Assembly (NCBI GenBank): GCA_002294005.1 | Contig: DBEH01000019.1 | Location: 1-16,333 of the forward strand | Origin: Firmicutes bacterium UBA911 | GTDB lineage: Bacteria; Bacillota; Desulfotomaculia; Desulfotomaculales; Desulforudaceae | Direction: 5' to 3' | Length of the DNA: 16,333 nucleotides | Shown: positions 7,622 to 13,844 of the stretch, in pieces | How the letters are laid out: every line of letters begins with the position of its first letter | How positions within the stretch are numbered: the stretch's first letter is position 1 | Notes under the pieces: generated by a model | Databases searched by the model: none | Told to the model about the DNA's origin: nothing | Seen by the model: the letters and a program-made list of their open reading frames with translations, nothing else | Program-made: the position numbers and the translations under genes

Positions 7622-7876
7622 TCAGCCCCCGCCCAGTCTCCGGCGCACCGCTTCCTCGAGCTGTTCCAGGGTCACCCGGCCGCCCAGGAGTTCCCCGTCG
7701 ACGGCGATGTCCGGGGGCTTGGGCAGGTCCCCGCCGCCCAGCATCATGAAACCCCTGTAGACGGTTTCGACCTCCACCTGGTCTTCGAACTTCTCCTTGA
7801 CCTGACCGGCCAAAGCACAGAGCCCCCTTCAGCGGAGACCCGCCGGCCGGTTCGAGTACACGGTGATACGCACCAT
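7622..7876 (-). CDS. Candidate thioredoxin-like selenoprotein (UGA read as selenocysteine)
   Basis: ATG 7876 has GGGAGGG 7 bases upstream and opens a frame MVRITVYSNRPAGLR, then UGA (7831-7829), then RGLCALAGQVKEKFEDQVEV on to a stop at 7622. Reading UGA as Sec gives 84 residues with Sec16 and Cys20. Features of a small thioredoxin fold are an opening beta strand ending in Y, a redox site, a helix with VKEKF, a cis-Pro-like PKPPDIAVDGELL, and a final helix VTLEQLEEAV. The strand-redox-helix part lies on both sides of the UGA, which argues against the short TTG start at 7813. A SECIS-like hairpin follows the UGA, and selD in this window has the same arrangement. The UxxxC spacing is unusual. 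NCBI's thioredoxin-like (seleno)protein SaoT is a family to compare. A plain nonsense mutation is the alternative. Confidence 0.65.
7795..7815 (-). promoter_or_regulatory. SECIS-like hairpin of the small selenoprotein
   Basis: On the minus strand, 13 bases after the UGA, CUUUGGCC pairs with GGUCAAGG (8 pairs, two of them G-U) around the loop GGUCA. Bacterial SECIS elements need a hairpin whose loop lies roughly 16-37 bases after UGA, with G in one of the first two loop positions. Here the loop starts at base 22. The loop word GGUC is the same as in the E. coli fdhF SECIS. Confidence 0.6.
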
Positions 7877-7895
7877 CCCATATCCCTCCCTTCGG

Positions 7896-7916
7896 AAAAG
7901 GGGTCAGGCCCCTTTT
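7896..7916. repeat. Dispersed palindrome AAAAGGGG-TCAGG-CCCCTTTT, copy C
   Basis: A perfect 8-bp inverted repeat with a 5-base loop, followed by T on the plus strand. It sits directly upstream of the ribosome site of the small selenoprotein gene. It can act as a bidirectional terminator between that gene and the polyferredoxin gene, besides being a REP-like repeat. Confidence 0.65.
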
Positions 7917-8011
7917 TACCTTTCAGTGCCCGTTGCAGAATTAGGGGTTGACAACCGGCCACGGTTTTAATGCGACGCTACTGGTCCTGGCCCTTAACCT
8001 AACAAACGGTC

Positions 8012-8069
8012 CGGAAAAAGGGCCCAGTCCCCGGGGAGATACAAAAAAAGCGCCCTGACCCCTTTTTCT
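8012..8069. repeat. Dispersed palindrome pair, copy D (inverted relative to copy C)
   Basis: Two half-decayed copies lie back to back: GGAAAAAGGGCCCAGTCCCC at 8012-8031, and AAAAAGCGCCCTGACCCC plus a T-run at 8045-8067. The reverse complement of the second contains AAAAAGGGGTCAGGG, close to copy C. The outer parts GAAAAAGGG and CCCTTTTTC also pair with each other to form one larger stem. The end overlaps the stop codon of the polyferredoxin gene. Copies C and D form a BIME-like inverted pair about 100 bases apart. Confidence 0.5.
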
Positions 8070-9168
8070 ACTGGCGGAAAAAGATCCCGCGCGCCTTCCG
8101 GGCCGCGGCCCCGACCACGATGTACGTGGGGCAGAAGCCGAAGAGCCCGGTGGCGAAAAAGGCCAGGCCCACCCATCCCCACGGCGAATTCGGTTCCAGG
8201 AAGATCAGGCCGGCCACGGTGAGCCCGCCGGCCATCCGGACCAGCCGCTCCCGTGACCCCAGGTTGTACCCGCGGATGGTGTCCCGGACGTCGTGAAAAC
8301 TGAGCACCCCCTGCGGGCAAACGTTGACGCAGCGGCCGCACCCCATGCATTCCGCCGTGCGCAGCACCCCCTTCTCCCGAATCAGCCCCCGGACCGGCAC
8401 CCCCATGTCGCAGTTCTGCTCACACAGACCGCACTCCCGGCACCGGCCGGCGTCGGCCTTGATTTTATAGAAGCCGGCCAAGTTGAGCAGGCCCCAGGTG
8501 GCCGCCCACGGACAGGCCCAGCGGCAGAAGCTGCGGTGCCCGGTGAACGGGATAATCAAAAAGCTCGCGTAGTAGCCGACCAGAATCAGGTCGTACAGCG
8601 TGCGGCCGAACCGCTCATAGGCGTGCACCGGGTCCACCAGCATATACGCGAAATAGGCCCACACCGCCGCAAAGGGCAGCCACTTCAGGTGCCGCAGGCG
8701 CCACCAGAAGTCGCCTTTCAGGGTGGCGTCCCGGAAGGCGAAACCCACCGTCTCCCGGCTGAACACGCAGGGGCAGTTCCAGCCGCAGTCCGCGCGCTTG
8801 CCGACCAGGGCCACCATTATGAAAAGGATGAAAAAGGGCAGGGCGCCGACCATGTGGACGCTCAAGGTGAACTCGGCCCCGGTGCCGTCGAGAAGCGGCA
8901 TGCGCGGGTAAAACATCGGGATGAAGACCCAGTACAGGAAAAACAGCCCCACCATCACCTTGACCCGCATCCGCTGGTAGGCGTCGGGCTCGGTCGCGAG
9001 CCGCCACACGGCGAAGGCCGGGATCAGGTACAATTCCGGGCTGCCGTTCAGCTTCACCACCGACCCGCCCACTTCGGCGTAGATGGGGTAGAAGAAACTG
9101 GAGGCCAGCCAGGCCAGGGCGATTGCGCTCACTATTTTCGCCGGGGTGATTTTCTTCGCGGAACTCAT
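8068..9168 (-). CDS. Membrane polyferredoxin (NapH/CcoG-like) with C-terminal YgaP-type membrane domain
   Basis: A 366-residue membrane iron-sulfur protein likely to pass electrons between the membrane and a redox partner. Hydrophobic segments lie at about 12-30, 47-56, 70-86, 105-123, 163-178 and 190-208. NapH-type cysteine motifs CGWNCPC (128-134) and CRWACPW (215-221) sit next to membrane segments. Two 4Fe-4S sites follow, C243/C246/C249/C253 and C274/C277/C280/C284. The tail, LGSRERLVRMAGGL to GLFGFCPTYIVVG (303-353), matches the DUF2892/YgaP membrane domain. The start is ATG 9168, with GGAGAGG 11 bases upstream; GTG 9192 would add 8 residues. Partner unknown; its place between the methyltransferase and the small selenoprotein suggests it may supply electrons there. 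Confidence 0.85.
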   Translation of the reverse strand: MSSAKKITPAKIVSAIALAWLASSFFYPIYAEVGGSVVKLNGSPELYLIPAFAVWRLATEPDAYQRMRVKVMVGLFFLYWVFIPMFYPRMPLLDGTGAEFTLSVHMVGALPFFILFIMVALVGKRADCGWNCPCVFSRETVGFAFRDATLKGDFWWRLRHLKWLPFAAVWAYFAYMLVDPVHAYERFGRTLYDLILVGYYASFLIIPFTGHRSFCRWACPWAATWGLLNLAGFYKIKADAGRCRECGLCEQNCDMGVPVRGLIREKGVLRTAECMGCGRCVNVCPQGVLSFHDVRDTIRGYNLGSRERLVRMAGGLTVAGLIFLEPNSPWGWVGLAFFATGLFGFCPTYIVVGAAARKARGIFFRQ

Positions 9169-9403
9169 TTCTTCAGCACCCTCTCCGGCCACAGGCGGCT
9201 AAGCGCCGCCTCATGGCGGTCTCCTAGAGGCCGCGAAAAACAAGCATGGCTTGATGCGGCGAAGCCGGACGTTGAGAAGTGGGATGTGGGAAGTGCGAGG
9301 TGAGAATTCCGATAGAATTCGTTTGCGAATTCCTTCATGCCTCCCACTCCCAACCTCTCACTTCACACCTCTCTTTTGCCAGGCGCAGTTTTGCAGCGGT
9401 CTC
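9169..9403. other. Intergenic region with hairpins and inverted repeats
   Basis: No real gene is seen. Next to the polyferredoxin start, AGGCGGC at 9193-9199 pairs with GCCGCCT at 9205-9211, and the second arm can pair instead with GGCGG at 9215-9219, which could form an attenuator-like switch in the minus-strand leader. Bases 9312-9329 are the palindrome GAATTCGTTTGCGAATTC. Around it are loosely complementary purine-rich and pyrimidine-rich arms (about 9275-9300 and 9340-9370). Confidence 0.5.
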
Positions 9404-9407
9404 CTAG
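9216..9407. repeat. Inserted block flanked by 12-bp direct repeats
   Basis: GCGGTCTCCTAG occurs at 9216-9227 and again at 9396-9407, 180 bases apart. The block between contains the GAATTCG/CGAATTC hairpin and imperfect inverted arms. The right copy includes the methyltransferase stop codon (minus-strand TAG). The layout fits insertion of a small non-coding element with target duplication, or slippage. Confidence 0.45.
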
Positions 9408-10189
9408 GTTTTGCGCCCGGTGATCAGGGCATAGCCCAACACCCCGCCGCGCACCAGTTCCTCGGCCTGGGCCAGGATTTCCTTGCCGCGCTTGAGGTCC
9501 AGGCCTTTCAGGCCGAGCTTGCCCACGGCCTGGGCCAGTTCGGCGAGGAGCAGCCGCTGCCGGATTTGGCCGGCCAGCGCCAGCAGCGCCTCCGGATGCG
9601 CCGTTGCGGTCAGGCCGGTGAACCCGGCCCGGGCCAGCACCGCCTGGTAGCCGTCCGCGGTGAGGGCGTCGGCGACGCAGGCCGCCCGGAATAAAAGCCC
9701 CCTCATCTCTTCGGGCAGCCGGTCCCGGTCCACCACCATGTCGGTCAGCCCGACGCGCCCCCCGGCGGCAAGCACCCGGAACATCTCCCGGGCCGCCGCC
9801 TCCTTGTCCGGAAAGAGACAGAAGGAACACTCGGAAATCACCGCCGTGCAGGCGCCTTCCTCCAGGGGCAGGCGCTCGGCGTCGCCCTGCCGGAATTCCA
9901 CCCGGTCGGCCAGCCCCTCCTCGGCGGCGTGCCGGCGCGCCTGTTCCAGGTTCTCCGCGCCCAGGTCCACCCCCAACACCCGGCAGCCGAAAACGCCCGC
10001 CAGAAACACGGCGCTGGTCCCCGCGCCGCAGGCCGCATCGAGCAGGAAGTCCCCCGGACCCAGGGCCAGCGCCTCCCCCAGCCGCCGGGTCAGGTCAAGC
10101 CCCCCGGGGTGAAAACTCCGGTCCAAGAGCAGGCGGACGATATCGTTTTGGTAGAAGTCGACGCAGGCACACTTAAAATCTTCACTCAC
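9404..10189 (-). CDS. Class I SAM-dependent methyltransferase
   Basis: A 261-residue cytosolic methyltransferase. Motif I is LLDAACGAGTSAVFLA (49-64), the acidic ribose-binding residue is D75 in VLGVDLG, and GDAERLPLEEG (102-112) is the adenine-binding motif. Motif IV is replaced by SECSFCLFPDK with C121 and C124. Two more cysteines, C7 and C9, lie at the N-terminus. Cysteine-rich methyltransferases of this general type include metalloid enzymes such as ArsM, so a metalloid or selenium substrate is conceivable but not shown. The GTG start lies 3 bases after the stop of the radical SAM gene, so the two are surely co-transcribed and probably coupled. Confidence 0.85.
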   Translation of the reverse strand: MSEDFKCACVDFYQNDIVRLLLDRSFHPGGLDLTRRLGEALALGPGDFLLDAACGAGTSAVFLAGVFGCRVLGVDLGAENLEQARRHAAEEGLADRVEFRQGDAERLPLEEGACTAVISECSFCLFPDKEAAAREMFRVLAAGGRVGLTDMVVDRDRLPEEMRGLLFRAACVADALTADGYQAVLARAGFTGLTATAHPEALLALAGQIRQRLLLAELAQAVGKLGLKGLDLKRGKEILAQAEELVRGGVLGYALITGRKT

Positions 10190-10192
10190 CCG

Positions 10193-11554
10193 TCAACCAC
10201 CTCGCTTCAGCACGTTGTACACACAAAAGGGCACCAGCCCGCCGCCCGGCAGGAGCTGGTGAACGCAGCACTTGCGCGCCCGCTTGAGTTCGAAGTTGTG
10301 GACGTCCATAAAGGCGTGCACTCCGACCATGGTGATCTGGTCGCGGAGCCCTTCGAGGTCCTCCAGTGAAATCCCACAGCAGGAGGCCAGGCTTTTCAGC
10401 GATTCGTCCGTCCCGGGCACGGCCCCGGCCGACCAGAGTCCTTCCAGGGAAGTCTGGGTCAGGGGCGAAAGGTCGGTGATGATCCGGTTCTTGAAGTAGT
10501 CCAGGTAGTCGTCCACGTTCACCAGCCGGGGCGCCGTGGTCAGCCGCTCGCCTCCGGTATACACGTAGGTCAAGGCGAAGCAGGTCGGGTAGGGGCAGGG
10601 CACCGGCACGAAATCGGCCCGGGTCAGCTCACCCCCGGTCTGCCGCTCCAAACCGTCAAGAATATCGGGGAGAGTGACCCGGTCCAGCGGGTCAAACTCG
10701 AGCCGGTGGCGCCCGACCTGGGCCACCGGCTGGAACATCAGGCCGCGGATGCGCACGTTTTGCAGCGCAAAGCGGACGAGACCGCCCAGTTCACCGTCGT
10801 TCACCCCCCGGACCACGGTGGCCGAAAGGACGATCGGAATGCCGCGGGCACTCAAACGCTCGACGGCCCGGAGCTTGTCGGCCAAAAGGTCGGCCCCCCG
10901 GAGCCGCCGGTAGACGTCCGCCGACAGCCCGTCAAACTGCAGGTAAACCGACGGCCCATACTCGGCCAGGCGCGCCAGGAAGGCGTCGTCCCGGGCGATG
11001 CGCAGCCCGTTGGTGTTGAGCTGCACCATCCGGATGCCCTTGGCCCGGGCCAGCGCCAACAGCTCGAAGAGCTGCGGGTGCAGCGCCGGTTCACCGCCGC
11101 TGAACTGGAGCACGTCCGGGTTGCCCTCGCCCTCCCGGTACGCGTCCAGCATCCGGCCCACCTGCTCAACGGTCAAAAAGCCGGATCCCCCGGCGTCGGC
11201 CAGGCAGGCCGGGCACTTCAAGTCGCACGCCTGCGTCACGTCGATGATGGCCAGGCAGGTATGCTGCTGGTGGTCGGGGCAAAGGCCGCAGTCCTGCGGG
11301 CAGCCCTGCTCAACCCGACTATGGAAGCGGCGGGGGAGAGTGCCGGGTTTGTTGTATTTCAGGCTGTACCGGTAGTGATCGATGTCGCTCGACGCCAGCG
11401 CCTCGGAGTGGCCGTGCTCGGGGCACCACTTGCGCAGGTAAACCCGCCGGCCCCGGACCAGGACGTCGGCGTGCACCAGCCTCCGGCACTCCGGACAAAG
11501 GCCCAAACCCACCTCCAGGAATATGTCCTCACGCTCGCGGCCGCCGCCGGCCAT
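10193..11554 (-). CDS. Radical SAM enzyme, Tes/MJ0619-like
   Basis: A 453-residue radical SAM protein. The N-terminus has a zinc-knuckle-like CPEC (C20, C23) with CPEHG (C44), and a second cysteine group C85/C89/C92. The SAM cluster motif is C110-x3-C114-x2-C117 in VTQACDLKCPACLADAG. FSGGEPALHP (151-160), LNTNGLR and YLQFDGL follow. The C-terminus, near KRARKCCVHQLLPGGGLVPF, carries extra cysteines. These segments resemble the MJ0619 family that includes archaeal tetraether synthase Tes, judged from memory. The start is ATG 11554 behind GGGAGGG; upstream residues in the same frame look non-coding. The gene lies 46 bases after selD and 3 bases before the methyltransferase. The substrate is unknown: a lipid cross-link, a methylthio group or a metalloid reaction are all possible. 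Confidence 0.82.
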   Translation of the reverse strand: MAGGGREREDIFLEVGLGLCPECRRLVHADVLVRGRRVYLRKWCPEHGHSEALASSDIDHYRYSLKYNKPGTLPRRFHSRVEQGCPQDCGLCPDHQQHTCLAIIDVTQACDLKCPACLADAGGSGFLTVEQVGRMLDAYREGEGNPDVLQFSGGEPALHPQLFELLALARAKGIRMVQLNTNGLRIARDDAFLARLAEYGPSVYLQFDGLSADVYRRLRGADLLADKLRAVERLSARGIPIVLSATVVRGVNDGELGGLVRFALQNVRIRGLMFQPVAQVGRHRLEFDPLDRVTLPDILDGLERQTGGELTRADFVPVPCPYPTCFALTYVYTGGERLTTAPRLVNVDDYLDYFKNRIITDLSPLTQTSLEGLWSAGAVPGTDESLKSLASCCGISLEDLEGLRDQITMVGVHAFMDVHNFELKRARKCCVHQLLPGGGLVPFCVYNVLKRGG

Positions 11555-11600
11555 CCCGCTCCCTCCCCCCAGCACTCGACCGGGCAAATACTGGCAAAGC

Positions 11601-12650
11601 TTAGGAAAGCACCTTGAACGAGCCGGGATCATCCACCAGTCTGCCGATCACGGCCGATTCCCCGGCTCCCGCGGCAACGCGCAAGGCGGCCAAAAGCGCC
11701 TCCGTTTTCTCCGGTTCCACCGCCATCAACAAACCGCCGGAAGTCTGGGGGTCGCACAGGACCAGCCGCGTTTCCTCGGGGAGCGCCGGCGCCCACCGGT
11801 AGCGCTCACGGGCAAAACGGTAGTTGCCGTGGGCCCCGCCGGCCACCGCCCCGGCCCGCACCAACGCCAGAACTCCGGGAATCACCGGTACCTGGGAAGC
11901 CTCCACCTCCACCCCCACCCCGCTCGCCGCCGCCATTTCCCACAGGTGGCCGAGAAGCCCGAACCCGGTCACGTCCGTACAGGCGTGCACGCCGACCCGC
12001 AGCATGACTTCGGCCGCCTCCCGGTTCAGCGCGGTCATGTGGCGCACCGCCAGGGTCTCCAAGCCGGGGTCCACCAGCCGCCGGTCGATACCGGTGGCGA
12101 TAACGCCGGTGCCCAGCGGTTTGGTGAGGACCAGGAAATCGCCGGCCCGCGCCCCGCGCCGGAACACGAGGCGTTCGGGATGGGCGAAGCCGGTGACACA
12201 AAGGCCGTACTTGGGAGCGTGATCGGTGATGGAATGGCCCCCGGCGATGGCTACACCGGCCTCGGCCGCCTTATCGGCACCGCCGCGCAGAATCTCTTCC
12301 AAAATCCCGAGGGGAATGCTCTGGTTGGGAAACCCCACGATATTGAGGGCGATCACCGGACGGCCGCCCATGGCGTAGACGTCGCTCAAGGCGTTGGCAG
12401 CCGCCACCTGACCGAAGGTGTACGGGTCATCGACCACCGGCGTGATGTAGTCCACGGTCTGAATCAGGGCCAGCTCCGGGCCGACCCGGTACACGGCGGC
12501 GTCATCCTCCCGGCCGGCCAGGAGGCGGGGATCAACCAGGGGCGGCAGGCAACGCAACAAGTGCGCCAGATCGGAATGCCCGATCTTGCACGCTCAGCCG
12601 GAACCCGGAGAGTAGGAAGTCAGCCGGAAGTGCGGGTAGTTCGCCGTCAT
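11601..12650 (-). CDS. selD: Selenide, water dikinase containing selenocysteine
   Basis: A 349-residue SelD that makes selenophosphate from selenide and ATP, the selenium donor for Sec-tRNA. The true start is ATG 12650 behind GGAG. The frame reads MTANYPHFRLTSYSPGSG, then UGA (12596-12594), then ACKIGHSDLAHLL, so the active site is Sec19-Ala-Cys21-Lys22, equivalent to Cys17-Gly-Cys19-Lys20 of E. coli. Reading UGA as a stop would leave a 319-residue fragment lacking the active site. Downstream motifs are intact: DDAAVY, TVDYITPVVDDP, ANALSDVYAMGG and GGHSITD. A SECIS-like hairpin follows the UGA. It is the first gene of the selD-radical SAM-methyltransferase operon and is divergent from a LysR regulator. 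Confidence 0.95.
12568..12586 (-). promoter_or_regulatory. SECIS-like hairpin of selD
   Basis: On the minus strand, 7 bases after the UGA, AGAUCGG pairs perfectly with CCGAUCU around the loop GCAUU (7 bp). G is the first loop base, as the bacterial SECIS model asks. The loop starts 15 bases after UGA, slightly short of the usual range. Confidence 0.65.
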
Positions 12651-12712
12651 GTTCAGTTTCTCCGTTCAAAGGTGGTTGCCATCAGGGTATCACGGGAGTT
12701 AGTATTAGACAA

Positions 12713-12727
12713 ATGCATAGTTTGCAT
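12713..12727. promoter_or_regulatory. Candidate LysR-type operator (T-N11-A)
   Basis: ATGCATAGTTTGCAT is an inverted repeat (ATGCA and TGCAT around 5 bases) that fits the T-N11-A rule for LysR regulators. It lies 63 bases from the selD start and 55 bases from the LysR start, where a divergent autoregulating LysR protein usually binds. Confidence 0.5.
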
Positions 12728-12741
12728 ATGTTTTATGTGTA

Positions 12742-12770
12742 ATGGTTATGAGAGAGCTCATGGTTATGAG
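12742..12770. repeat. 11-bp direct repeat before the LysR gene
   Basis: ATGGTTATGAG occurs at 12742-12752 and 12760-12770, an 18-base period, running into the ribosome site GAGGGGG. Function unknown; it may be a remnant of slippage. Confidence 0.6.
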
Positions 12771-12781
12771 GGGGCTTGATG

Positions 12782-13660
12782 ATGAACGATATTCCCCTTT
12801 CCCAGCTCCGTGTCTTCCACGCGGTCGCCCGGCACTTGAGTTACTCCCGCGCCGCGGAGGAACTGGCCTTAAGCCAGCCGGCCGTGTCCCGCCAGGTCAA
12901 AAACCTGGAAGATGTCCTGGGCCTTTCGCTGTTTGACCGGCGGGGACGCCGGGTGCAGTTCACCGACGCCGGCCGGAGCCTCTATGAATACGCCGACCAG
13001 ATCGTGCACCTGGCTGCCGAAGCCCGGCGGGCGATGGACGGGCTGCGCAACCTCGAACGGGGGCAGGTCCGCCTGGGTTTGGCCGCTTCCGCGGCCGGCC
13101 ACGCCCTCCGGCCGGCGTTGACCCGTTTTCCGGTGTTTCACCCGGAAATCGAAGTGCGGCTGACGGTGGCGCCAAGCAGGCGCATCCAGCAACTGCTCGC
13201 CGAAGGAGCACTGGACCTGGCGCTGGCCGGCCCGGACGTCCGGCCCGGGCTGCACATTGAATTTGTGCTGGGCGACACCCTGATCTTGGTTTCGGCGCCG
13301 GACCACCCCTGGACTACGCAACCCCCGCCCGATTACGCCGCTTTGAGCCAACGGACCATCCTTTGGCCACCGCGCGGTTCGGGTGTGCGGGAGGCGGTCA
13401 GTTCCTTCTTGCAAGAGTACGGCCTCCAGCCGAAAACGCTGGAGGTGCCGGACTGGGGCGCCATCCGGAATCTGGCCGCCGCCGGCGCCGGTCTCGCTTT
13501 CGTTCCCGCCGCCCTGGCCGCACCGGAACTGGAAACAGGCCGTCTGGTGCAGTTCGGAGCCGAGTGGACGTTCAACTTCTCCCGCTGTCTCCTTTCAGCC
13601 AAGGACCGCCCTCTTTTCCCGGCGGCACTGGCCTTCGCCAATTTCGCCCGCAAAGGATAA
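12782..13660 (+). CDS. LysR-family transcriptional regulator, probably selenium metabolism-associated
   Basis: A 292-residue DNA-binding regulator. Residues 1-60 hold the winged helix-turn-helix, with HLSYSRAAEELALSQPAVSRQVKNLE as helices 2-3, then FDRRGRRVQFTDAG. A linker helix follows, then the two-lobed effector domain starting at GQVRLGLAASAAG. The start is ATG 12782, with GAGGGGG 7 bases upstream; ATG 12779 and TTG 12776 in the same frame are closer to that site. It is divergent from selD with a T-N11-A operator between them. NCBI recognises a family of selenium metabolism-associated LysR regulators near such genes, and this is a likely member by location. The effector is unknown. Confidence 0.88.
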   Translation: MNDIPLSQLRVFHAVARHLSYSRAAEELALSQPAVSRQVKNLEDVLGLSLFDRRGRRVQFTDAGRSLYEYADQIVHLAAEARRAMDGLRNLERGQVRLGLAASAAGHALRPALTRFPVFHPEIEVRLTVAPSRRIQQLLAEGALDLALAGPDVRPGLHIEFVLGDTLILVSAPDHPWTTQPPPDYAALSQRTILWPPRGSGVREAVSSFLQEYGLQPKTLEVPDWGAIRNLAAAGAGLAFVPAALAAPELETGRLVQFGAEWTFNFSRCLLSAKDRPLFPAALAFANFARKG

Positions 13661-13844
13661 AATCCGCCACCGAACGTGCTTTGGGGTCGCCCGTGACCAA
13701 TTCGTGACCATTTCGGCTCTCTAGAAAACTGCCACAACCCAAAGGACCTTGATTCCCCTGTTTTCCCAGTATGATCCGGGAATGAAATTGGTAATAAAGC
13801 ACACAATAGAAAAACCCACTTACACTAAGGAGGCAACTCAACAC
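13661..13844 (+). promoter_or_regulatory. Upstream region of the Gln-rich protein gene
   Basis: GTGACCA occurs twice at about 13693-13711, separated by ATTC. CACACAAT near 13800 differs by one base from the sigma-E type -10 CATACAAT, with GAATGA 14 bases upstream, so a sporulation promoter is possible but weakly supported. AAGGAGG at 13827-13833 is the ribosome site. Confidence 0.3.

Noticed and set aside
7744..7962. Minus-strand 72-residue frame overlapping the selenoprotein
   Set aside because: It is out of frame with the thioredoxin-like sequence and runs through the palindromic repeat; a shadow frame.
8293..9303. Long plus-strand frame opposite the polyferredoxin gene
   Set aside because: GC-rich shadow with His/Pro/Arg/Gln-biased composition and no ribosome site; the minus-strand gene has clear motifs.
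10706..11617. Long plus-strand frame opposite the radical SAM gene
   Set aside because: Same reason: a shadow of a strongly supported gene.
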